Of a stretch of 64,000 nt of DNA, positions 1-9,995 are shown one piece after another (position 1 is the stretch's first letter; each line of letters opens with the position of its first letter). The translations under genes were made by a program, and so were the position numbers. The stretch spans positions 266,489-330,488 of the forward strand of contig NW_008705588.1 of assembly GCF_000186865.1 (NCBI RefSeq), in the 5' to 3' direction. The stretch comes from Aureococcus anophagefferens. Lineage: Eukaryota > Sar > Pelagophyceae > Pelagomonadales > Pelagomonadaceae. Under the pieces are notes generated by a model. It searched no databases. It was not told where the DNA came from and saw only the letters and a program-made list of their open reading frames with translations.

Positions 1-219
1 CGACGTCGTCGGCGCGTCGCGGGGTCGTGTACGCTGCGCTGTCACGGGTTATTTTAAAGCTGTTCACACTGTCGTCGCCAAGACGCCTCTCCCTGATTGT
101 TGCGCGACGTCGCCTCCCAGGAGGGCACCATCGACCCTGAAGTCCAACGCCGGCGCGATACGGTGCAGCCCGCGTGCCGCCGTGCCGCCCCTCAGCGTTA
201 CGACGCCGGCCGCGCCGCC

Positions 220-1948
220 ATGGAGGACAGCCTGGGCGACGACGAGGAGGAGGAGGTCGAGAAGATCGACCCGGCGACGCTCGCCCCGGACCTGTACAGC
301 TCGTGCAAGGCCGGCCAGGCCGACTCGGCGCGCGAGCTGCTCGACGTCTTCGTGCCGCCGTTCCACACGGAGGGCGAGACGGGCTGGACGTGCCTGCACT
401 GGGCCGCGCGCCACGGGCTCGTGGAGACGGTGGAGCGCCTCATCCGCGTGAACGCCGCGGAGCCGTACCTCGCGGCCAGGGCCGCGCGCGACGCGCCGCC
501 GGCGGAGCCGCCGCGGCTCCCGCCATCGGCCGACGGCGGCGAGGAGGGCGAGGCGAAGTCAGGGCGACGGGCCCGGCGAGGGCGAGGAGGTCGAGCCGCC
601 CAAGCCCGGCACGGTGAACGTCGTGCCCGGCGACCGGCTCCTGCGGAACACGCCGCTCCACTGGGCGTCGTTCCACGGCCACCTCCGCGTCGCGCGGCTC
701 CTCCTCCAGGCGGGCTACACGAACGACGACGTCGACGAGGTCGGCAACACGCCCCTGCACCTCGCGGCGGCGGGGGGCCACGCGGCCGTCGTCCGCGCGC
801 TGCTCAACGACGGCTCCGACGGCGCGCGGCGCAACGACTTCAGCAACGCGCCCGCGGAGGTGACGACGTCCGAGGAGGTGCGCGCGCTGCTGGCGAAGCA
901 CGCGGCGTCCCTGGCGAAGACGGCGGCGGAGCGCCTGGCCATGCGCGGCGCGAACCTGTCGCGGTACCGCGACGTCGCCGCGGAGCTCGCGGCGGCCATC
1001 GAGTCCAAGGAGGCGGACGGCGCGGACGCGGAGGTGCTCCAGCAGCAGAGCGCGCGGCTCCGGGCCGCCGTCGCCGCGGCGGAGGCCGAGGCCGTCGCCG
1101 AGCCCCTCGTGGCCCGGGGCCGCCGCGCGCTCGCGCGGCTCGAGACGCACATCGTGCTCAAGGAGCAGGTCGGCGCGGTCAAGGCCGCGGCGCCCGTCAT
1201 CAGCCAGGCGGCCTACACGCGCCTCGTGAACAAGCTCAAGCGCCTCGCGCGCGAGGCGCTCGCGCTCCGCGAGGAGGAGAAGGCCATCGCCGCGGCCGCG
1301 GGCGACCGCCTCGCGGCCGAGGACTGCGGCGCGTCGCCGTCGCTTTTAGCGGAGGCCGAGGGCCTGGCGCTGCGGTCCAACGCGGAGTACTGGCTCCACA
1401 GCTCCTGCGCGCCGCTCGACGCGCTGCCGTGCGCGGACGCGTCCTGCCAGCGGCCCATGGAGCGCCTCGAGAAGGCCATCGCCGAGGCCGACGCGCACCG
1501 CGCGGAGAAGAACCTCGTGAGCCACGCGCGCGCGCTGTTGAGCCGCTTCACGGCGGAGCTCGAGCTCCGCCGGTCCATGGACGCGGTGCCGCAGGTCAAG
1601 CTGCCCGTCCCGGACCCGGAGCCGGACTACTGGGCCGAGGAGGACCAGGGCACCATCGAGGAGACGCCCGAGTACCCGCTGCCGCCGGAGAGCGGCGTCT
1701 ACATCTGGCACCCGTCCGCGAATCTGACGAAGCTCCGCGGCGCGTCGATGCGCCTCGAGAAGGCGCTCGCGCGCGCGACGCAGTGCACGGCCTACCCGGA
1801 CCTCGTCAACGCGGGCAACGTCAAGCACAAGGCCGTCTCCGAGGAGCTCAAGCAGCTCGAGCGCAAGGACGAGGAGGACAAGGAGACGGCCATCGCCGCC
1901 GCGGAGAAGGCCGCGAAGAAGCTCAAGAAGAAGAAGAAGAAGAAGTGA
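220..1948 (+). CDS. Ankyrin-repeat, coiled-coil protein (apparent 1-base frameshift)
   Basis: The protein starts with an acidic head (MEDSLGDDEEEEVEK). One ankyrin repeat (GWTCLHWAARHGLVETVERL) lies near residues 50-75. Two more (NTPLHWASFHGHLRVARLLL and NTPLHLAAAGGHAAVVRALL) follow after a change of frame. The rest, about 350 residues, is charged and probably helical or coiled coil, ending in a lysine run before TGA at 1946. The frame changes near 559-563, within a low-complexity Gly/Glu linker. One extra base there explains it: 1729 nt minus 1 gives 575 codons. I see no plausible intron at that point, so an assembly indel or a real disruption is likely. Ankyrin repeats mediate protein binding; the partner is unknown. 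The ATG at 220 was chosen because it opens the acidic head directly upstream of the first repeat. Confidence 0.75.
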
Positions 1949-2164
1949 GCGCCGTCTCGCGCGCGCCCGGGGGAGCCTCGTTACACGGCCCCGCTTCCGA
2001 GCTGCGCGCGTGGCCATGGGGGGGGGCTCCGGGACGCGCCCCGCACCCTCTGTCCGAGCCGGCCCGCCGGGGCGGCGGCATGCCTTTTGTCCGAACCTTT
2101 GGAGCACATGATGCCGCAGATCAGGCTGCCCGGCACGGCCTAGAGGAGGCTGCCCCGCGGTGCC

Positions 2165-2761
2165 ATGTTCTCCTTCCCGTCGCGCCGCACCATGGCGCCG
2201 GGCACGAACACGAAGGCCGGCGGCGCCGTCGTCGCCGTCGGCGCGCTCGTGCTCTTCCCGCTCGAGGACGCGGTGCTCGCCATGAACTGCTTCTGGTTCG
2301 GCGCGGCCGTGCGGTTCTTCCTGCTGCGGCCCGGCTGGGCCATGGACCGCATGACGGCGCCGAGCGAGCACCGCCTCTACTCGACGCTCGTCGCGACGCT
2401 GCGGGGCCTCGGCGCGATGAACTCGGCGCCGCTCCTGCTGAGCGCGCTCGCGCTGCTGGGCCGCCGCGACGGCCTCTTCGCCGGCGCCGCGGAGACGCGC
2501 GCCATCTTCGCCGTGCTCGGCGTCGCGCACCTCGGCCAGGTCGTCGTCAACGTGCCCGGCTTCGCGCTCCGCTACGCGGGCGCGCGGCGCGCGCTCCGCG
2601 ACGCGCTCCGCCTGCGGCCGGGGCTGCTGCCGCCCCACGTCGCGCGCTTCGCGGAGACGCCGCCCTGGCCCACGCCCGACGACGAGATGCTCACCGTGTT
2701 CTGCGTCGACGGCGTCCTGGCCGCGCTGAACTTCGCGTGCATCGTCGACGTCGACGGGTAA
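2165..2761 (+). CDS. Small multi-pass membrane protein, unknown
   Basis: 198 residues with four or five hydrophobic segments: VVAVGALVLFPL near 22, the Cys/Phe-rich CFWFGAAVRFFLL near 43, APLLLSALALLG near 87, VAHLGQVVVNVPGFAL near 120, and a C-terminal VFCVDGVLAALNFACIV. It probably lies in an intracellular membrane. I do not recognise a family. The stop (TAA, 2759-2761) sits two bases from the stop of the convergent gene, so their 3' UTRs must overlap. The start could be ATG 2165 or the later Met at residue 10. Confidence 0.6.
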   Translation: MFSFPSRRTMAPGTNTKAGGAVVAVGALVLFPLEDAVLAMNCFWFGAAVRFFLLRPGWAMDRMTAPSEHRLYSTLVATLRGLGAMNSAPLLLSALALLGRRDGLFAGAAETRAIFAVLGVAHLGQVVVNVPGFALRYAGARRALRDALRLRPGLLPPHVARFAETPPWPTPDDEMLTVFCVDGVLAALNFACIVDVDG

Positions 2762-2763
2762 CT

Positions 2764-4536
2764 TTACTCGCTCTCCAGCGTCGCGCCCGCGGGCGCGGCG
2801 TCGACCCAGATCGTCAGCGCCCGGCGGTCCTTGGCCGCGGGCCGGACCTCGTGCCAGACCTTGCGCGAGTCGAAGGCGACGACGCGGCCGAGCTTCGGCG
2901 TGACGTCGCGCGCGCCGTTCTGGAACGCCTTCGAGTGGACGCGGAGGCAGCCGCCGTCGTCGATGGGGTCCCAGCCGTCGTCGTTGACGTAGAGCAGCAG
3001 CGTGATGCGCCGCCGGTCGAGCACGGACCCCGCGACGGCCGCGGCCGCTTCCGCGTCGCCGCCGTACGCGTCCTTGTGGAGGTGGTACGTCGCGTCGGGC
3101 GTGTAGGCCGCGATCATCGCCGGCGGCGCGCGGACGTCCAGCGGCTCGCTGCGTCGCAGCGCGTCGCCGACGGCCTCGCCGACGGTCCGCAGCACCAGAA
3201 GCGCCTTCCGCAGGCCGTTCTCGCAGCTTTCCGGGATCGCGTCGTCGAAGGGCAGCGTCTCCGAGAACTGGCGCGGCGCGCACGCGTGCCGCGCGGCCCG
3301 CAGGCAGCCGCAGGCGCGCCGCTCCTCGATCTCGAGCATGGCCGCGCGCCACGCGGCGTCGCGGAGCTTCCACCGGCAGTCGACGACGACGACGCCGCCC
3401 GCCGCGAGCGTCGCGGCGAGCTCCGCCGGCGGCGGCACGGCGTCGCGCACGCTCGCGGCGATGGCGACGCGGTGCGCGAAGGGGAAGGTCGCGAGGGCGC
3501 GGTCCGGCGCGCCCGCGCGCTTCCGCCGGTACGCCTCCGCCGTCGCGTCCGCGAGGCACCGCCGCCGCGACGACAGCGCCTGGACCTCGAAGGCGTCCGC
3601 GTAGGGCCGCGCGCCGAGGGCCGTCGCCCGCTCGGCGTAGGCCCGCGCGCGGGGGCCGAGGTGGGCGCAGGGCTCGCGCGCGACGAGCGCCTCGTAGACC
3701 TCGCGGTTCGCGGCCGCCGCGCCCTTCAAGCTCAGGCTCTCGTCCTCGAGGTCCGCGGCGGCCATCGTGTCCTCGATGGTCGCGTAGGACTCCTTCGCGT
3801 CGCCGTCCAAAATCGCGGCGAAGCGCCGCGACAGCGCCTCGTCGCACTTCCGCGCGGACCGCTCCGCGGCCGTCTCCGCGTCCGCGGTGCCGTCCTCCGA
3901 CCGCTGCTTCGCGGCGACCTGGGCCTCCTTGGCCGCGCAGCCCGCGTGGCAGGTCACGCGCCGGGCGCCGGCCGCGTCGCCCATCGCCGCGAGCCGGTCC
4001 GCGTCGCGGAGCGCGCGCTTGAGGTCCCACTGGCCCGCGAACGCGGAGCCGCGCGCGACCAAAGCTCTTTTGGCCAGATCGCTGCCGGCGTCGGCGAGCG
4101 CGAAGGCGTAGCCCGCGTCCTCGACGGCCCGGCCCTGGCGCCCGCAGGCGACGTGGTGGAAGCTCCGCGCGACGAGCGCCTTCGCCGCGGCGACGCGCGA
4201 CTCGGCGCCCGGGAAGCAGCCGTCGCCCGACCTCCGCTCCTCCGCGCCGCGGTCCGCGAGGAACGTCCAGGGGCTGTCGAGCTGGCCGCCGCGCCGCGGG
4301 CCGCAGCCGAGGCACCCCTCGAGCATGGCGTCGCCGCGCCAGTCCATGGTCGGCGGGCCCCAGGGGTTCTTATCTTCGACGCCTTTGCCCCACGTTAACG
4401 CGCAGAGCGCGACGGTGCAGTAGTCGCAGCCGCGCTCGAAGTCGCCGACGTCCGCGGCGAGCTCGCCGTCCTCGACGCAGCGCTCCGCGAAGGCGACGTC
4501 TCTGGAACGAGCGGACACGTCTTGCTGGGCTGCCAT
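2764..4536 (-). CDS. 2-oxoglutarate/Fe(II) oxygenase, prolyl-4-hydroxylase (PHD/EGLN) type, with helical N-terminal region
   Basis: 590 residues. The C-terminal ~200 residues carry the double-stranded beta-helix signature of PHD/P4H oxygenases. An HxD pair lies in YHLHKDAYGG, the distal His in KVWHEV and the 2OG-binding Arg in RRALTIWV. LLLYVNDDGWDPIDDGG is the typical strand before the distal His. Such enzymes hydroxylate prolines using 2OG, O2 and Fe(II). The N-terminal ~300 residues are Cys- and Ala-rich and helical with TPR-like spacing; a substrate-binding role is inference. The gene converges on its neighbour with two bases between stops and diverges from the ZIP transporter gene through a 138-bp gap. 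Confidence 0.8.
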   Translation of the reverse strand: MAAQQDVSARSRDVAFAERCVEDGELAADVGDFERGCDYCTVALCALTWGKGVEDKNPWGPPTMDWRGDAMLEGCLGCGPRRGGQLDSPWTFLADRGAEERRSGDGCFPGAESRVAAAKALVARSFHHVACGRQGRAVEDAGYAFALADAGSDLAKRALVARGSAFAGQWDLKRALRDADRLAAMGDAAGARRVTCHAGCAAKEAQVAAKQRSEDGTADAETAAERSARKCDEALSRRFAAILDGDAKESYATIEDTMAAADLEDESLSLKGAAAANREVYEALVAREPCAHLGPRARAYAERATALGARPYADAFEVQALSSRRRCLADATAEAYRRKRAGAPDRALATFPFAHRVAIAASVRDAVPPPAELAATLAAGGVVVVDCRWKLRDAAWRAAMLEIEERRACGCLRAARHACAPRQFSETLPFDDAIPESCENGLRKALLVLRTVGEAVGDALRRSEPLDVRAPPAMIAAYTPDATYHLHKDAYGGDAEAAAAVAGSVLDRRRITLLLYVNDDGWDPIDDGGCLRVHSKAFQNGARDVTPKLGRVVAFDSRKVWHEVRPAAKDRRALTIWVDAAPAGATLESE

Positions 4537-4674
4537 AGTCGCCTTTCGTGTTCACCGGCGGCACCGTCGGCATGATGAACTTTGCGGTACGCGGTCGATT
4601 GAACTCGGACTCGAGTTTTTCAGCCGTGCGAGGTGGTCGTCGCGGCAACCACCCCTGTTGCAGCCGCGTCGCGC

Positions 4675-5691
4675 ATGATCGTGAGGACCGCAGCCATGGG
4701 AGCGCCTGGCAAAATGCTCCCCGCCCTCCTGCGCCACGCGCCCGTGCGCGGGCGCGCGACCATGGCGCTGTCTCCGGCCCTGGAGGCCGGGGGCAAGTAC
4801 CTCGCGGCGCTGGTCCCCCTGCGCGGCGGCGCGTCGGAGGGCGGCCCCATCGGCAAGTTCTTCCTCGGCGACGAGAACGTCGTCGCCTTCAAGGTCGGCC
4901 TCGCCTTCGCGCTCTGCGCCTTCAACGCGCTCTGCTGGGGCGCGCCGCTGCGCTACAAGCGGTTCACGGGGAACCCGAAGAAGCTTAGCATCGCGTCGAC
5001 GTTCAGCGGCGGCGTCTTCCTCGCGCTGGCCTTCGGCCACATGATGCCCGAGGCGGCGAGCGCCTTCGGCGCCGGGGGCGCGCGGCCCGCGTGCCTCTGG
5101 ACGCTCGCGGGCTACCTGCTCATCTGGTCCGTCGAGCGGTGGTCCGCGCCGGCGCACGCGCCGCCGGACTTTGGGCACAACGCCGTGCCGGCGCCCGGGG
5201 GCGAGGGCGAGGCCAAGGCCCACGGCGGGTCCGCGGCCATGCTCCTGGGCGCGCTCTCCGTGCACTCGATGCTCGAGACGATGGCGCTCGCCGTCGCGCG
5301 GACGAAGACGGCGGCGCTGTTGCTCAGCGCGTCCATCGCGCTGCACCAGCCGGCGGAGTCGCTGGCGCTGGTCGTCGCGCTGTTGCGCAGCGGCATGCCC
5401 TCGCGGCGGTTGCTCCGGCTCCTCCTCACGTTCACGGCCATGGGGCCGATCGGCGCGGGCCTCGGCCTCGGCCTCCAGCGCGCGTTCGGCGGCGCGATCG
5501 GCGGCGCGCTCGACGGCGCCCTCATCGCCCTCACGGCGGGCACCTTCGTCTACGTCGGGGCCACGGAGGTCATCCCCGAGGAGTTCGAGGGCGAGGCCGC
5601 CTCGAAGGCGAAGGTCCTCGCGCTCGTCGCGGGCGTCTGCACGATCCTCGGCCTCGCCCACTTCGCCGAGGTCCTCGAGGCGAGCATCTAG
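4675..5691 (+). CDS. ZIP-family metal (zinc/iron) transporter
   Basis: About 338 residues with eight or so hydrophobic segments. The two ZIP signatures are present: HSMLETMALAV followed by SIALHQPAESLAL in the TM4/TM5 metal-binding helices, and GTFVYVGATEVIPEEFEG in a late TM. An earlier helix has FGHMMPEA. ZIP proteins move divalent metal into the cytosol. A His-rich loop is short (HAPPDFGHNAV). The first in-frame ATG is at 4675; upstream codons are only GTG. The N-terminus (MIVRTAAMGAPGKMLPALL) could be a signal or organelle presequence, so the membrane is uncertain. Confidence 0.85.
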   Translation: MIVRTAAMGAPGKMLPALLRHAPVRGRATMALSPALEAGGKYLAALVPLRGGASEGGPIGKFFLGDENVVAFKVGLAFALCAFNALCWGAPLRYKRFTGNPKKLSIASTFSGGVFLALAFGHMMPEAASAFGAGGARPACLWTLAGYLLIWSVERWSAPAHAPPDFGHNAVPAPGGEGEAKAHGGSAAMLLGALSVHSMLETMALAVARTKTAALLLSASIALHQPAESLALVVALLRSGMPSRRLLRLLLTFTAMGPIGAGLGLGLQRAFGGAIGGALDGALIALTAGTFVYVGATEVIPEEFEGEAASKAKVLALVAGVCTILGLAHFAEVLEASI

Positions 5692-5797
5692 GCGGCCTCG
5701 CGCGCCGTGCTCCTCCCGCTCCTCCCCGCGCGCCCGCTCCACTAAGCACCACGTCGCTCGCGAGGGTGTGTGACGCGCGCCGCGGCGCCGGCCGCGC

Positions 5798-7231
5798 CTA
5801 CTTGACGTACTTGGACTGGGGGATGGGGTCGACCTTGATGCCGGAGTACTTGCCGAACTGGTGGTAGTTGGGGATGCGCGTGAGGCCCTTCTCCTCGAGG
5901 GACTTCTGGTAGTACTTGTAGCCCATGTTGCGCCGCGCGTCGTAGGCCTTCTTGATGCGGTGCTTGTCGAGCCAGCCCTGGATGTCGTTGAAGTACTCGG
6001 AGCCCTCGAAGGGGCCGGGCTCCTGGAGGTCGTCCCAGGTCTCGAGATCCTTGACGGCCTTGGTCGAGATCCAGCCGGCGACGGGCTTGTCGATGTAGAG
6101 GCGGATGGGCGTCGTCTCCCACGACTTCGGGTCCACGGGGACGACGAACTCGCCCGTCGCGCAGACGACGGTCTTGCAGGCGACCTCGCCGACGACGGGC
6201 GACTTGAGGTCCGGGCCCTCGCGGACCGTCGCGACCTTGGTGAAGACCTTGTAGAAGTGCCACTGGTGGTAGCGGTGCGGCGCGAGCTGCGACGTCCAGC
6301 CGGGGACGACGTAGCCGCCCATGGGCCGGTCCTTGAGCTCGTTCTCGAGCACGTCGCCGCGGAGCTCGGCCTCCTCGTCGAAGAGGGGCGGGCCCAACAC
6401 GTAGTCGGGGAAGACCTGGGTGAAGACGTCGCGGCCCTTGACGCGCTTCCAGTACTGCCAGCACCGCGGCCGCGCCTGCATGTTGCGCCGCGTGAACTTG
6501 CACCACCAGCAGCGCGCGAGGAGGCACGTCCACAAAATGTCGCAGACCGTGTAGGACGCCTCGTCGGGGCCGCACATCCACGAGTCCCACATGTTCGCGC
6601 ACTCGTTCGTCTCCATGACGCCCTCGAGCGCGTCGAACGCGCCGTAGAAGTGCATCATGTGCTCGTTGAAGAGCTCGTCGCTGTACTTCATGTCGTGGAG
6701 CGTCTTGCGCTTCTGGTTGATCAAAGCGGCCATGGCGGCCTTGAGCTCCGGGTCCGCGCACTTCTCGACGGCGGCCGTCAATTTTTTTATCCCGTCGAAG
6801 ATGTGCTGCGTGATCTTGAGCATGGACCCCTCCTTGCTCCAGCCGCAGACCTCGACGCGGTAGAGCAGCGTGTAGGAGACGACGTCCATCTCGTAGTGCT
6901 CGTCCATGAGCTCGTCGTAGCGCTTGAGCATGTACGACTCCGGCGGGGGCTTCAGGGGCACGCGGCCGATGGGCAGCTCCTGGATCCACTCGATGATCTT
7001 GCGCGGCTCGCTGACGACCGTGCCCCCGCAGACCAGGGTCGGCAGCGTCGCCTTGGGGTTGAGCTTGAGGTACCACTCCTCGAGGTTCTCGAGCTTCTCC
7101 TCGTCGACGGGCTTCGACGTGTACTTGACGCCCTTCTCGATGAGCAGCATGCGCGCGCACTGGCTGTGGTAGTCCAGCGGCGACTCGTAGAGGATGATCT
7201 CCCCGCCCTCGAACTCGACGAGGGCCGCCAT
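5798..7231 (-). CDS. GST-like protein with C-terminal SH3-like domain
   Basis: 477 residues. Residues ~10-95 form a glutathione-S-transferase thioredoxin fold: IILYESPLDYHSQCARMLLI then NPKATLPTLVCGGTVVSEP, the cis-Pro segment before the helix. A helical GST C-domain-like region follows. Near residues 340-420 an SH3b-type barrel is suggested by VATVREGPDLKSPVVGEV and AGWISTKAV. The C-terminus (DIQGWLDKHRIKKAY and following) is unassigned. The GDAP1-like branch of GSTs is the closest N-terminal match I can suggest. The SH3-like fusion is unusual. Substrate unknown. Diverges from the ACT-domain gene across 165 bp. Confidence 0.7.
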   Translation of the reverse strand: MAALVEFEGGEIILYESPLDYHSQCARMLLIEKGVKYTSKPVDEEKLENLEEWYLKLNPKATLPTLVCGGTVVSEPRKIIEWIQELPIGRVPLKPPPESYMLKRYDELMDEHYEMDVVSYTLLYRVEVCGWSKEGSMLKITQHIFDGIKKLTAAVEKCADPELKAAMAALINQKRKTLHDMKYSDELFNEHMMHFYGAFDALEGVMETNECANMWDSWMCGPDEASYTVCDILWTCLLARCWWCKFTRRNMQARPRCWQYWKRVKGRDVFTQVFPDYVLGPPLFDEEAELRGDVLENELKDRPMGGYVVPGWTSQLAPHRYHQWHFYKVFTKVATVREGPDLKSPVVGEVACKTVVCATGEFVVPVDPKSWETTPIRLYIDKPVAGWISTKAVKDLETWDDLQEPGPFEGSEYFNDIQGWLDKHRIKKAYDARRNMGYKYYQKSLEEKGLTRIPNYHQFGKYSGIKVDPIPQSKYVK

Positions 7232-7396
7232 GCTCGGCGGCGCAGTGGACTCGGCGGCCTTTCCGATCGATGCCTCGATGGTCGAAGCGGGGCAACCCGT
7301 GCAACATTAGCTGCCGCATCCTTTAAAAACGAAGGCAGGATTGCCGCAAGCTTGCGAGACGTCGACGAGCTCTTGCGCGAGCTCTTGTCGTCCACC

Positions 7397-8491
7397 ATGA
7401 CGACGCAGCGAGCCGTGCGCGGCAGCGACCTGACGCTCCACGTGCTCGGCGAGCACTACGAGGTCGTGCGCCTCGGGCCCGGCGCGGCGATCCCGGCGGA
7501 CCTCTTCTCCTCGAACCCGTCGTCGAGCCTCGTGTCCATCACGCGCACGGCCGACGAGCTGTCGATCATCCGGCCGCGCGGCGCGCGGCGCATCGACGGC
7601 GAAAAGCTCGAGGCGGGCTGGCGCGCGCTCAAGGTCCAGGGCCCGCTGCCCTTCCACCTCGTCGGCGTGCTGAGCCACCTGTCCGCGACGCTGGCCGCGG
7701 CCGGCGTGTCCATCTTCGTCAACAGCACCTACGACACGGACTACGTCATGGTCAAGGACGACAAGCTCCACGCGGCCGTCGACGCTTTGAAGGCCGGCGG
7801 CTCGACGGTCCACGGCTTCAAGGCCAAGAAACCCAAAAAGGCGTCGCTCGAGGACGCGTTCGCGAACGCGGGCCAGGCGCCCCCCGAGAAGAAGGTCAAG
7901 GACAAGAAGAAGAAGGAGCGCAAGGCCGCGGCGCCGCTCGACAACGACGCGGCGGCGCTGAACGACTGCTTCGCGTCGTACGTGCCCGCGGCCGAGCCCG
8001 TCGCGGCGCCGCCGGACGACGACTCGGACTCGTCGTCCGACGACGGCCTCGCCGCGTCCTTCCGCGCCGCGACGACGGAGAAGCGGCCGAGCGGCCTCGC
8101 CGCGGACCTCAAGGCCGAGTTCGCGTCCCTCGTCGACACGGACGCGATCGTCGCTCCCGAGCCGCCGCGGAAGCTCAGCCTCGCGCCGCCGCCCGCGCGC
8201 TACCCGGGCGCGGCCCTCGTCAACCGCCCGCCGGCCAAGTCGACCATGACCGGTGACCCGGTCATGGTCGACAACCGCTTCACGCAGTCGTCGACGAAGC
8301 TCGCCGCGGGCTTCGGCGTCTGCGGCAACGCGCCCCTCGGCGACGTGCCGGCGGCGCGGCCCCAGATCGCGCCGGCGAGGCCGCCCCAGACCGCGTCCGT
8401 GGGCGAGGCCTTCGGCTCCGCGATCGACGGCTGGTCGAACGCGCCGCGGCCGCCGACGAGCCCCGGCGGCGGGTTCCCCGGCGGGCTCTAG
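7397..8491 (+). CDS. ACT-domain protein with disordered tail
   Basis: 364 residues. The N-terminal ~135 residues resemble the paired ACT-like fold of the CASTOR/ACT_7 type: SLVSITRTADELSIIRP, then LKVQGPLPFHLVGVLSHLS, and VSIFVNSTYDTDYVMVK. Such domains bind small ligands, often amino acids. The remaining ~230 residues are disordered, with a KK-rich segment (KKVKDKKKKERK), an acidic DSDSSSDD patch and Pro-rich repeats. ATG 7397 is the only Met that places the ACT domain at the N-terminus. A nutrient-sensor role is by analogy only. The coding sequence carries a strong hairpin at 8239-8272. Confidence 0.65.
   Translation: MTTQRAVRGSDLTLHVLGEHYEVVRLGPGAAIPADLFSSNPSSSLVSITRTADELSIIRPRGARRIDGEKLEAGWRALKVQGPLPFHLVGVLSHLSATLAAAGVSIFVNSTYDTDYVMVKDDKLHAAVDALKAGGSTVHGFKAKKPKKASLEDAFANAGQAPPEKKVKDKKKKERKAAAPLDNDAAALNDCFASYVPAAEPVAAPPDDDSDSSSDDGLAASFRAATTEKRPSGLAADLKAEFASLVDTDAIVAPEPPRKLSLAPPPARYPGAALVNRPPAKSTMTGDPVMVDNRFTQSSTKLAAGFGVCGNAPLGDVPAARPQIAPARPPQTASVGEAFGSAIDGWSNAPRPPTSPGGGFPGGL
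8239..8272. repeat. Perfect inverted repeat inside a coding region (15-bp arms, 4-nt loop)
   Basis: Left arm gtcgaccatgaccgg (8239-8253) and right arm ccggtcatggtcgac (8258-8272) are exact reverse complements around tgac. It lies in the tail of the ACT-domain gene and encodes a short MTGDPVMV stretch. Confidence 0.9.
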
Positions 8492-8819
8492 CTGTTTTTG
8501 TACGCCGCTCATTTAACGTTTGATATTCGCGTAACTCCTGTTTTTATTTGCATCCTGCGCCTCGCCGAGGCGGACGATGAGGTCGTGCATGGTGGAGGTA
8601 CTACGGTCGGTCGTGGAGCCTTCGAGGCCTCGCCGCCGTCGGTCGGTGGCCGACGGTCTGTCGTGTCTCTCGTGTTCGCCGTGTCGCTCGCTTTTTCCCG
8701 GAATCTGCCAGAGCTTGTCTCGTCGCAAGCACCCACAAGGAGATCTCGACTCCACAAAGCAAGCGTTCGCGCACCGCCCACACTCACAGCTAGCGTTCAC
8801 GAACACGGCAGCTCACGCA

Positions 8820-9779
8820 ATGAACGCTTCGCATTCGCAACTGCTCGCAACCGTTTGCGCCGCCATCGCGTTCGCACGCCTCCTAACCTTCGAGAATGCC
8901 GCCGACCTCAAGTTTTTCGGCGGCGTGCCGTTCGCCCTCGATTTCTGGCACGCCGTGCGCGGCGCGCCGCCGCCGACGCTCTTGAAGCTCCCGTGCGACC
9001 AGATGGACCGCGCGCTCGACGCGAATCAGCCGATACTGTTCGAGGGTTGCATTCCGGACGGCGTGGGACTGACGGACCAGATCAGAGTGAGACTGCGTTA
9101 CGGGTATCCTAGGCGTATCCTGGCTCCTCTGCTCCCCCGCCGCGGCCGGAAAGGCGGAGCGGGGACTGCGAAGCCAGGCCGGGGAATGAGAATGTGCACG
9201 CCGCAGCGTGCAGGGAGGCGGGCGGGCGCCACGGCACCGCGCCGGACGATGGTCGTGCCCGAGGCGTTGTCCGTCGGTCGCATGACGGCGCCCGTCGTGA
9301 CGCATTTCTTCCACGCGGGACGGACGGCCGTCTACTACCTCCACGCACACATGGACCGGTTCCTCAGCTTCTGCCTCCAGGAGGAGAAGCGGTGGACGCT
9401 CGTCGCGCCGCGGCACTTCAAGCACTTCCAGCACCGCTGGTCGGGCAGCGCGGAGATGATGCTCCGGGAGACGACGCCGGCGCCGCGCCCCGAGGTCACG
9501 CAGCGCCGGGGCGACGTGTTGTTTGTCCCGCCGTGGTGGATCCACGAGACGCGCGTCGCGCCCGGCACCAAGAACTTCGGCATGAACATCCACTGGATGT
9601 CCCAGGGGCAGGTCCTCGGTTGGGCAGCGCGTCTGCATCACTTCCTCGGCAACCCCTTTTGGTTCTTCGGGACTCATGAGGCGCAAGCGTCGCCGAGCGG
9701 CCCGCGCCGCGGTCCGCCGGCGGCCGCCGCCGCGGCGCTCGCGGCGACTTCGCTCGCCTCCGCTAAGAAAGCCGCGTAG
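8820..9779 (+). CDS. Cupin-8/JmjC-like protein with signal or anchor sequence
   Basis: About 319 residues from ATG 8820. It begins MNASHSQLLATVCAAIAFARLL, a signal peptide or anchor. The C-terminal half is a cupin_8/JmjC barrel: VVTHFFHAGRTAVYYLHAHMD, FLSFCLQEEKRWTLVAP, and GDVLFVPPWWIHETRV with the distal His. Members hydroxylate proteins or RNA with 2OG and iron. A low-complexity Arg/Gly block (about codons 90-140) interrupts the barrel. A GTGAGA donor at 9087 and an AG at 9205-9206 would remove 120 nt in frame, so an unspliced intron there is likely but not proven. The 328 bp upstream (8492-8819) hold no gene I can support. Confidence 0.6.
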   Translation: MNASHSQLLATVCAAIAFARLLTFENAADLKFFGGVPFALDFWHAVRGAPPPTLLKLPCDQMDRALDANQPILFEGCIPDGVGLTDQIRVRLRYGYPRRILAPLLPRRGRKGGAGTAKPGRGMRMCTPQRAGRRAGATAPRRTMVVPEALSVGRMTAPVVTHFFHAGRTAVYYLHAHMDRFLSFCLQEEKRWTLVAPRHFKHFQHRWSGSAEMMLRETTPAPRPEVTQRRGDVLFVPPWWIHETRVAPGTKNFGMNIHWMSQGQVLGWAARLHHFLGNPFWFFGTHEAQASPSGPRRGPPAAAAAALAATSLASAKKAA

Positions 9780-9995
9780 AATCGGGGGAACCTGGCACTG
9801 GTTCGCGATGGTCAGGCGCCCATTTGAGACGAGGCCCGGGCGCGGCCCGGGCGGCGCGCCGACGCATGGCCGACGCCTCCGCGAGTCCTTCCGCACCCGA
9901 CGGCGCCGACCCCCGGCGAGACGATTGCCACTGGAAGGTCGTCTCCGTCGCATGCGATGAGAGGCAGTCGTAGTACGTCGCGTGCGCCTGGGCAA

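Noticed and set aside
97..4398. A 1433-codon plus-strand open frame
   Set aside because: Only its first ~115 codons from 220 match the ankyrin gene; the rest is shadow of the correct frame and of the antisense oxygenase gene.
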